Positions 24,607-30,531 of a DNA stretch of 30,531 nucleotides are shown piece by piece. Where the stretch lies: positions 18,137 to 48,667 of the forward strand of contig CAJTPH010000031.1 of the NCBI GenBank assembly GCA_910578215.1, read 5' to 3'. The notes beneath the pieces are model-generated. The model was given only the letters and a program-made list of their open reading frames with translations. It searched no databases and had not been told where the DNA came from. The position numbers and the translations under genes were made by a program. Source of the DNA: an uncultured Acetatifactor sp. (GTDB lineage: Bacteria > Bacillota > Clostridia > Lachnospirales > Lachnospiraceae). Positions within the stretch are counted from its first letter, which is position 1, and each line of letters opens with the position of its first letter.

Positions 24607-25587
24607 ATGCAGCTAGACGATTTGTTTTTGAAAGCATGCCAGAACGGGCAGAAAAGTGTAGTCATCACTTTCTTAAAAAAGGGCGGAATCAATGTTGACA
24701 AGAGGGATAAGGACGGCTTTACCCCCCTGCATTACGCGTGCAAAAAGGGGGCGCGGGATATTGTAAAGCTTCTGCTTGAGAACAATGCGGATGTGAATAT
24801 GGCCTCCAACGCCAGCGTCACGCCCCTTCATTTTGCGGCGCAGCTTGGCAACCAGGAGGTTATACAGTGTCTGCTGGACGCGGGGGCGGACATCAATGCC
24901 ACGGACAGGATGGGAAAGAGCGTCCTTATTTACAGTGTGCTTGCCAAGAAGGTGGAGACGGCAAAATATCTGATCGCCAAGGGAGCGGATGCGTCTGTCA
25001 AGGACAACGAAAACAGGACGGCGGTGGATTATGCCAACGCTCTTGGACTGCCTTATTTTTTGGCGGAGGTATCCACGGATTCCCTGGGGGAAACGGACGC
25101 CTACGGCAACACCCCCCTACACCAGGCCAGCTTCAACGGACAGAGCGAGGTCGTGAAGGTGATGCTGGCGAAGGGGGAATCTGATGTAAACGTCGTGAAT
25201 AACGACGGTGAAACGCCGTTGTTCGTAGCGGTGGACAATGACAATATCTATGTGTCGGAGCTCCTTCTGGGGGCGGGCGCACAGCCGGACAAGGGAACGA
25301 ACGAGGGAGTATGTCCCATTCACGTGGCGGCAATGAACGGGAATGAGCATATGGTCGGGGTGTTGGTCAAGCACGGCGCGGATATCAACTGCCGCACAAG
25401 GGACGGCGAGACCGCTTTGATTATCGCGGCGAGAAACGGGCTGAACAATGTGGTGTCGGAGCTGACCGCGAAGGGAGCGGATGTGACGTGCGCCGACGAG
25501 GCTGAGCATACCGCACTGTACTATGCCACGGAGAACGGCTATAACGAGATCGTGGAGATTTTGCTGATGGCAGGGGCGGAATCTTAA
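24607..25587 (+). CDS. Ankyrin-repeat protein, about nine repeats
   Basis: This 326-residue protein is made almost wholly of ankyrin repeats. Clear units include DGFTPLHYACKKGARDIVKL, SVTPLHFAAQLGNQEVIQCL, YGNTPLHQASFNGQSEVV, DGETPLFVAVDN, EGVCPIHVAAMNGNEHMV, DGETALIIAARNGLNNVV and EHTALYYATENGYNEIVEIL. There is no signal peptide or membrane helix, so it is probably a cytosolic protein-binding scaffold. ATG 24607 was chosen over ATG 24574 because AGGAG (24595-24599) is seven bases ahead of it. It follows the YesU-like gene by 56 bases, so the same transcript may reach it. A second ankyrin gene follows after 77 bases. Ankyrin proteins are not common in this kind of bacterium, and the binding partner is unknown. 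Confidence 0.88.
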   Translation: MQLDDLFLKACQNGQKSVVITFLKKGGINVDKRDKDGFTPLHYACKKGARDIVKLLLENNADVNMASNASVTPLHFAAQLGNQEVIQCLLDAGADINATDRMGKSVLIYSVLAKKVETAKYLIAKGADASVKDNENRTAVDYANALGLPYFLAEVSTDSLGETDAYGNTPLHQASFNGQSEVVKVMLAKGESDVNVVNNDGETPLFVAVDNDNIYVSELLLGAGAQPDKGTNEGVCPIHVAAMNGNEHMVGVLVKHGADINCRTRDGETALIIAARNGLNNVVSELTAKGADVTCADEAEHTALYYATENGYNEIVEILLMAGAES

Positions 25588-25664
25588 ACGCCGGACGTAC
25601 AGGGCCTGCCGGCATGAGGGATCGGCAAAAGAAAAAAAGATGGGAGAAAGGAAGGTATAGAGCG

Positions 25665-26933
25665 ATGGTAATCGATTATGAGGAGAGCAGTGAAAAGGTG
25701 GAAAAGGTATTGGCGGGTGAGCTGGATCTGGCAGCAGGCGAGCTTTGGCCGCTGATCTATTATTTGATTGTCATGATTCGTGATCCGGAGAGCGATCAGG
25801 AATATATAGACAAAAGCCTGATACTTTTTGAGAAGATGCTGCAAAAGATAGATCAGGACGAAGACGACGATATGCAGCTGGTCTTTGAGGCGGCGTATAA
25901 TATTATCGGCTGGAAAGGCCCGGTAGAGAAGGTGCTGGAGCTTATGGCGGAGGCGAAGGTGGATTTTACCGAGCCCAGGTATTATGAGAGAAAGCTGACA
26001 AACCTTAGGGATTATCTTCTGGAGAACAGGCTCAGCATCAGGCTGGTGGCGAAGCTGGCGGAGCTGGGCGTGGACTTGAACGAGCCGCTGATCAAGGGCA
26101 GGACGCCGGCGTTTATCGTCGCCAGCAAGCAGAGGATGGTCTCCTGGGGAAGCGGCCCCAGCAAGGAGGAGGAGTATGCAAAGCTTTCGGAGGAGTATTT
26201 CAGCGTGGAGTCTATGGAGGCGCTGAACGCGGACGGCACCTCTGCGGCGCATGAGGCGGTCAGACGGGATCATTATGAGCTGCTGGAGGTTATGCTGAAA
26301 AAGGGTATCAATGTGAATGTGACGGAGGACCAGCCCTATGTTGCGGGAAATACGATGCTGATGATAGCCTGCGCTTACGGTTTCCCCAAGACGGTTAAAA
26401 TGCTGATGGACGCGGGGGCAGACGACAGTCTGATCAATGTGGAGGGCGAGACGGCGGCACATATGGCGGTCTCTATAAAGGTGCGTTTTAAGGAGATAAG
26501 CCACGATGAGAGAGTGGAAATGCTCAAATGCCTGAAAACGGTGGATATTCCCGGAAAGAACGGCAGGACTCCCCTCATGGAGGCCCAGAATTATGATCTG
26601 CATGCCTCATATAAGCTGACACCTGTCTTTATAGAGAAGGGTGCGGACGTAAATCGCGCGGACGACAAGGGAAATACCGCTCTGATGCTTCATTCGGAGT
26701 GGTATTGCGACAAGGAAGTATTTAAGGCGATGGTGAAGGCGGGGTATGACATAAACGCCAGGAACAAGGCAGGAAACACGGTGCTGCATTATGCCATGAA
26801 AAACGGCTGCAGCGAGGTTGCGGTCTACCTTATCAAGAAGGGCGGCGACGTAAACATTGCCAATGAAAAACAGATAACACCCATGCAGATCGCAGTGGAG
26901 AACGGAATGGACGAAGTGCTTGCGTTTCTGTAG
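25665..26933 (+). CDS. Ankyrin-repeat protein with helical N-terminal region
   Basis: This 422-residue protein has an acidic, probably helical N-terminal part of about 130 residues (ESSEKVEKVLAGELDL, ILFEKMLQKIDQDEDDD). I do not recognise that part. Ankyrin repeats follow from about residue 140 to the end, for example GTSAAHEAVRRDHYELLEVM, GNTMLMIACAYGFPKTVKML, EGETAAHMAVS, KGNTALMLHSEW, AGNTVLHYAMKNGCSEVAVY and QITPMQIAVENGMDEVLAFL. No signal peptide is visible. ATG 25665 follows AAGGAAGG at nine bases; the longer frame from 25614 gives a Lys/Arg-rich leader without a ribosome site and was not used. It differs from the first ankyrin protein in its N-terminus, so this is not a simple duplication. 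The hybrid kinase gene lies 147 bases downstream. Confidence 0.87.
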   Translation: MVIDYEESSEKVEKVLAGELDLAAGELWPLIYYLIVMIRDPESDQEYIDKSLILFEKMLQKIDQDEDDDMQLVFEAAYNIIGWKGPVEKVLELMAEAKVDFTEPRYYERKLTNLRDYLLENRLSIRLVAKLAELGVDLNEPLIKGRTPAFIVASKQRMVSWGSGPSKEEEYAKLSEEYFSVESMEALNADGTSAAHEAVRRDHYELLEVMLKKGINVNVTEDQPYVAGNTMLMIACAYGFPKTVKMLMDAGADDSLINVEGETAAHMAVSIKVRFKEISHDERVEMLKCLKTVDIPGKNGRTPLMEAQNYDLHASYKLTPVFIEKGADVNRADDKGNTALMLHSEWYCDKEVFKAMVKAGYDINARNKAGNTVLHYAMKNGCSEVAVYLIKKGGDVNIANEKQITPMQIAVENGMDEVLAFL

Positions 26934-26968
26934 GGTCTGTTTCAGCGATGTCGTCAGACAGAGCTGCA

Positions 26969-26999
26969 GCGGGTAACGTGGCTTTGAAGCATTGCCCGC
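26969..26999 (+). other. Hairpin ahead of the hybrid kinase gene
   Basis: GCGGGTAA (26969-26976) pairs with TTGCCCGC (26992-26999) with one G-T wobble, and an inner GCTT-TG-AAGC extends it. No T-run follows directly. It ends one base before the AGGA that would serve the 27012 start, so it could affect translation or readthrough from the ankyrin genes. Confidence 0.4.
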
Positions 27000-27024
27000 A
27001 GGAAAAATTTTATGGCAGGAGGTA

Positions 27025-27084
27025 ATGGCGCATCCTGTTTTTCCGGCTGCAACCGGGAGTGGCATAGTGCGTCGAATCAGATGA
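27025..27084 (+). CDS. Possible 19-residue leader ORF coupled to the kinase gene
   Basis: AGGAGG (27017-27022) stands two bases before ATG 27025, closer than usual. The frame encodes MAHPVFPAATGSGIVRRIR and stops at TGA 27082-27084, which overlaps the kinase ATG 27081 as ATGA. The kinase start has no ribosome site of its own, so coupling through this ORF would explain its translation. The short spacer and tiny size keep this tentative. If the kinase really begins at 27012, this ORF lies inside it in another frame. Confidence 0.25.
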   Translation: MAHPVFPAATGSGIVRRIR

Positions 27085-30000
27085 AGCAACAGAAGAAAAC
27101 ATGGCAACCGATAGCCTACGCGTTTTTTTTCCTGGCTGTCGTACTGGTTTTATTTTTCATCTACACAACGCTGAACAGAGAGCGTATTCAGGAACAGAAC
27201 AGAGTCTACGCGGAGGACAGCGCCCGGCAGACGGTGACCCGCATTGAGAGCGAATTTGACAATGCGCTGCAGCGCATCCGAAACAGCGCTTATCTGGTCA
27301 GCACAGGAGGAAACGGCCTGCAGATCAATGTGGAGCTGCTTAAGGGGCTGGAGGAAAACACTACCTTTGACACGGTATGCTTTACCAATGCCCAGGGGGT
27401 CAATCTCGCCTCCGGCGGAGAGACCACCGACAGCACGAACAGAGATTATTTTGCCCGGGGAATGCGCGGGGAGAGCGGTCTTGAGGTCGTGACGGAGTCC
27501 AGAATCACAGGCAGGCCCATGATGACCTTCTACGCACCCGTCTATGTGGATAATGATATCGTGGGAATGTTTCTGGGACTGTGCTATACGGAGGATTATA
27601 TGCGGAACATGCTTTCCGCCAGCTACTTTGGAGAGACGGCGGATGTGTTCCTCTGCACCCAGGAGGGTAAGGTGATCGCAAGCTCCGGGGACGGAACCTA
27701 CGGGGACGATCTGCTGAACTATCTTACGGAATCGGGCGTTATCGATGCCGGGACTGCCGAAAAGGCACGTTCCGTATTCACGGACGGCGGTGAGGCGGCG
27801 CTTCTGTGCAGTGAGGGCTGTAAAACGGATAATCTCTGCGTAATGCACCTGTCGGGGTATGACTATGTGCTTGTGCAGGCATTTCCCAAGAATATCACAC
27901 AGTCCATGATAACCAGGGCGAATATGGCGGGCGTTATTCTGGAAATCTGCCTGCTTGTAGTGTTTGTGCTGTATATCGCTTTTCTGGTGATCCGTGCGGG
28001 AAGGCAGAGAAAGAGGCTGGAAACGGAGAACAAGATTATCAGCGATGTGCTTTACGGCATGAATATCCTTTTTTCCTCGCGCTATCTCATGGTGGATCTG
28101 GAAAACGACCGCTATTCCTATGCGGCGGGAATCGGCGCCCTGAATGACAGTATTCCGATGGAGGGCGTATACAGCGAGATGATAAAGGCCCATGCCGCGG
28201 AGGTCATCGGGGACGAGGGGAAAGAAACGTTCAATGATTTCTGCCGGATCGATACGCTGAGGGAGTGCCTTGGCTCCGAGGATTCCGCCGTCCATGAATG
28301 CCATGTCTCCCGTAACGGTAAGGAGGAATGGGAGCATCTGATCGTTATGTGCCTGGAACGCAGGGACGGAAAGCCTGTGAGGGTCTTATATGTCCGCCAG
28401 AACATAACGGAGCTGAAGCTGAAGGAGCTGAGCGAGCAGAGGGAACGGGCTATATTGAACCGGAAGGAACGGCAGTACAAGATTGCCATAATGTCCAATT
28501 CCTTCAGCGCCTTTGAGTGCAATCTGACAAAGGACCGGATCGAGCAGGACATCACCCGCATGTATGACGGGCAGGAGATTTCCCTGCTGGAGCGGGCAGG
28601 GCTGTCCGCTCCGTGCAGCGCCTCCGAGTGCTTTGAGCGGTGGACGCAGTTTGTTTTGCCGGAGTCCCTGGAGGATTATTCCGCTACGGTAGATGTGGAT
28701 TATCTGAAAAGCCAGTATGAGCTGGGAAATATGGAGGTGGACGTGGATTATTGGGGCGGAGAAAATAACAGCGTTCCCCTGTGTGTGCGCCAGTCCTTCA
28801 TTATGACCTGCGACGAGGACACCGGCGACATTATCGCCATGGTGGTTTCCAGGGATGTCACGGAGCAGGTTAGAAAGCAGCGTGAACAGACGCAGGCGCT
28901 GCAGGACGCCCTGATGCAGGCGCAGCACGCAAACCAGGCAAAGACAACCTTCCTGTCCAACATGAGCCACGATATCCGCACGCCCATGAACGCTATTATC
29001 GGCTTTGCAACCATTGCAGCCAGCCATATGGACCGCGCGGACCAGGTGAGAGACTGCCTGCAGAAGATTCTTTCCTCCAGCAACCATCTGCTTGGGCTTA
29101 TCAACGATATTCTGGACATGAGCCGTATTGAGAGCGGAAAGCTGCAGATCCACAATCAGGAGTGTAATATTCCCGAGCTGATGCACAATCTGGTAAATAT
29201 CATCCAGCCCCAGGTGAAGGCAAAGCAGATGGAGATGTTTATTGATACCTTCGAGGTGGTCAACGAGGATGTGATTGCCGACCCGCTGAAGCTGAACCAG
29301 ATTTTTATCAATCTGATGAGCAATGCCGTCAAATACACGCCGGCAGGGGGGACGGTAACCTTCCGCATCACCCAGCATACCACCTTTAAGCATGGGTGGG
29401 GCGATTACGTCTTTATTATCAAGGACAACGGAATCGGAATGTCCCGGGAGTTTGTGGAACATATTTTTGAACCCTTTGAGCGCGAATCCACTACCACGAG
29501 AAGCGGCATACAGGGCGCCGGGCTGGGCATGGCGATCACCAAGAGCATCATCGATATGATGGGAGGTGAGATCACCGTAGACAGCGAGGTGGGAAAGGGG
29601 AGCACCTTTACGGTAAGGCTTCCGCTGCAGCTTCAGGATGTGGAAAAGAACGCGGAGCAGATCAAGGAGCTGGAGGGACTGCGCTCCTTGGTGGTAGACG
29701 ACGATTTCAATGTCTGCGACAGCGTGAGCAAAATGCTGAAAAGCATCGGACTGCGCTCCGAATGGACTACCTCCGGCAGAGAGGCGGCATACCGCGCAAA
29801 GGCCGCCTATGAGGAGGGAGATCCGTACCATACCTACATCATAGACTGGCAGATGCCGGAGACCAGCGGAATCGAAACCGCAAGAAAGATCCGCAGCGTG
29901 GTGGGAAAGGATGCGCCTATTATTATTCTCACCGCCTATGACTGGACGGATATCGAGGATGAGGCAAAGGAGGCGGGCGTTACCGCGTTCTGCGCTAAAC

Positions 30001-30479
30001 CGCTCTTTATGTCCGACTTAAAGGCGGCGCTGCTGGCGGCAAATAATTTAGGTGATAAGAGCTCGGAGGCAGAGGCGGCATGGACCCAGGCTGACTTTAA
30101 CGGAAAACGGCTGCTTTTGGTAGAGGATAACGAGCTGAACAGGGAGATAGCAGAGGTCATCCTGCAGGAGGTGGGCTTTATGGTGGAAGCTGCGCCGGAT
30201 GGGACCGATGCGGTGGCAATGCTGGAGAAATCCGAGGAAGGCTATTATGACGCGGTGCTGATGGATGTGCAGATGCCGGTTATGAACGGTTACGAGGCTA
30301 CAAAGGCCATCCGGGCCATGCACCGCAGGGATGCGAAGACCCTGCCTATCATAGCCATGACGGCCAATGCCATGGAGGAGGATAAGGAAGCGGCGCTTAA
30401 GAGCGGTATGAACGCCCATATTGCCAAGCCTCTTGACATCGATCTGTTTATGAGTGTGCTGCGACAGTTCCTGCGTTGA
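27081..30479 (+). CDS. Hybrid sensor histidine kinase with dCache-like sensor and two receivers
   Basis: This membrane kinase has 1132 residues. A first membrane helix (AYAFFFLAVVLVLFFIYTTL, about 12-31) precedes an external dCache-like sensor, about 32-280 (ESEFDNALQRIRNSAYLV; PMMTFYAPVYVDNDIVGMFL). The second membrane helix spans about 282-307. PAS-like stretches follow. The HisKA box NMSHDIRTPMNAIIGF has His630 as the phosphorylation site, and the ATPase part has NLMSNAVKYTP, DNGIGMS and GAGLGMAI. Receiver 1 (IIDWQMP, Asp922) and receiver 2 (LMDVQMP, Asp1062) both keep the acidic pocket, the phospho-Asp and the Lys. There is no Hpt domain or output domain. ATG 27081 matches where the membrane anchor begins. 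ATG 27012, behind AGGA, would add 23 poorly structured residues and is the alternative. The input signal is unknown. Confidence 0.88.
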   Translation: MKQQKKTWQPIAYAFFFLAVVLVLFFIYTTLNRERIQEQNRVYAEDSARQTVTRIESEFDNALQRIRNSAYLVSTGGNGLQINVELLKGLEENTTFDTVCFTNAQGVNLASGGETTDSTNRDYFARGMRGESGLEVVTESRITGRPMMTFYAPVYVDNDIVGMFLGLCYTEDYMRNMLSASYFGETADVFLCTQEGKVIASSGDGTYGDDLLNYLTESGVIDAGTAEKARSVFTDGGEAALLCSEGCKTDNLCVMHLSGYDYVLVQAFPKNITQSMITRANMAGVILEICLLVVFVLYIAFLVIRAGRQRKRLETENKIISDVLYGMNILFSSRYLMVDLENDRYSYAAGIGALNDSIPMEGVYSEMIKAHAAEVIGDEGKETFNDFCRIDTLRECLGSEDSAVHECHVSRNGKEEWEHLIVMCLERRDGKPVRVLYVRQNITELKLKELSEQRERAILNRKERQYKIAIMSNSFSAFECNLTKDRIEQDITRMYDGQEISLLERAGLSAPCSASECFERWTQFVLPESLEDYSATVDVDYLKSQYELGNMEVDVDYWGGENNSVPLCVRQSFIMTCDEDTGDIIAMVVSRDVTEQVRKQREQTQALQDALMQAQHANQAKTTFLSNMSHDIRTPMNAIIGFATIAASHMDRADQVRDCLQKILSSSNHLLGLINDILDMSRIESGKLQIHNQECNIPELMHNLVNIIQPQVKAKQMEMFIDTFEVVNEDVIADPLKLNQIFINLMSNAVKYTPAGGTVTFRITQHTTFKHGWGDYVFIIKDNGIGMSREFVEHIFEPFERESTTTRSGIQGAGLGMAITKSIIDMMGGEITVDSEVGKGSTFTVRLPLQLQDVEKNAEQIKELEGLRSLVVDDDFNVCDSVSKMLKSIGLRSEWTTSGREAAYRAKAAYEEGDPYHTYIIDWQMPETSGIETARKIRSVVGKDAPIIILTAYDWTDIEDEAKEAGVTAFCAKPLFMSDLKAALLAANNLGDKSSEAEAAWTQADFNGKRLLLVEDNELNREIAEVILQEVGFMVEAAPDGTDAVAMLEKSEEGYYDAVLMDVQMPVMNGYEATKAIRAMHRRDAKTLPIIAMTANAMEEDKEAALKSGMNAHIAKPLDIDLFMSVLRQFLR

Positions 30480-30488
30480 CACATGCAG

Positions 30489-30522
30489 AAGGCGCTTTAT
30501 AAGTATAAAACAGCTGCGCTTT
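30489..30522 (+). terminator. Weak terminator candidate after the kinase gene
   Basis: AAGGCGC (30489-30495) can pair with GCGCTTT (30516-30522) with one wobble, over a 20-base AT-rich loop, and a TTTT run overlaps the 3' arm. It lies nine bases after the stop. The long loop and window edge make it uncertain. Confidence 0.3.
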
Positions 30523-30531
30523 TGCCAGGCA

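Noticed and set aside
25589..25613. GCCGG/CCGGC hairpin between the ankyrin genes as a terminator
   Set aside because: The stem is five base pairs and no T-run follows; the two genes look co-transcribed.
28386..29831. Minus-strand open frame of 481 codons opposite the hybrid kinase
   Set aside because: The plus strand encodes complete kinase and receiver motifs; the antisense reading is compositional.

Overview
The window looks like chromosomal DNA of a low-to-mid-GC Gram-positive gut-type bacterium. A Lachnospiraceae-like member of the Clostridia is the best guess. The reasons are lipoprotein signal peptides on the efflux adaptors with no TolC-type outer-membrane partner, strong AGGAGG-type ribosome binding sites, a membrane-anchored AraC regulator, and a YesU-family protein in a carbohydrate cluster. 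The species call is inference. I see no rRNA, tRNA, CRISPR array, transposase, integrase or phage gene.

Region 1 (1-2072): the tail of one ABC exporter half-transporter, followed by its partner half-transporter. The partner is broken by a +1 frameshift at a CCC run near 987-989.

Region 2 (2073-10192): an efflux operon. It has an AT-rich leader with a well-positioned 34-codon ORF, a lipoprotein membrane-fusion protein (MFP), a second lipoprotein carrying two MFP modules in tandem, a 941-residue permease with two FtsX-like domains, and two different ATPases. The second ATPase ends in an AbrB/SpoVT-like domain. Start and stop codons touch or overlap, so these genes should be co-expressed. Three adaptor modules, a double permease and two unlike ATPases make this the most unusual transport system here.

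Region 3 (10193-16825): a promoter whose -10 box sits in the loop of a perfect 15-bp inverted repeat. It is followed by two copies of a highly structured ~93-104 nt repeat whose stems compete for the same segments, then a cytosolic beta-propeller protein. After a GC hairpin comes a three-gene set: two ABC exporter half-transporters, each with an N-terminal PH-like region and a zinc ribbon, flanking a DUF1854 protein. A strong hairpin closes this block against the convergent gene.

Region 4 (16940-24550): a membrane AraC-family regulator faces a divergent operon of a 1147-residue GH2-like enzyme, an FG-GAP/rhamnogalacturonan-lyase-like propeller and a YesU (DUF1961) protein. By analogy with the Bacillus yes cluster, this points to intracellular processing of pectin side-chain oligosaccharides. 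The GH2 protein lacks the usual Asn-Glu acid/base motif and carries a 21-bp in-frame tandem repeat.

Region 5 (24607-30479): two different ankyrin-repeat proteins followed by a large hybrid histidine kinase with a dCache-like sensor and two receivers. The kinase start overlaps the stop of a possible 19-codon leader ORF.
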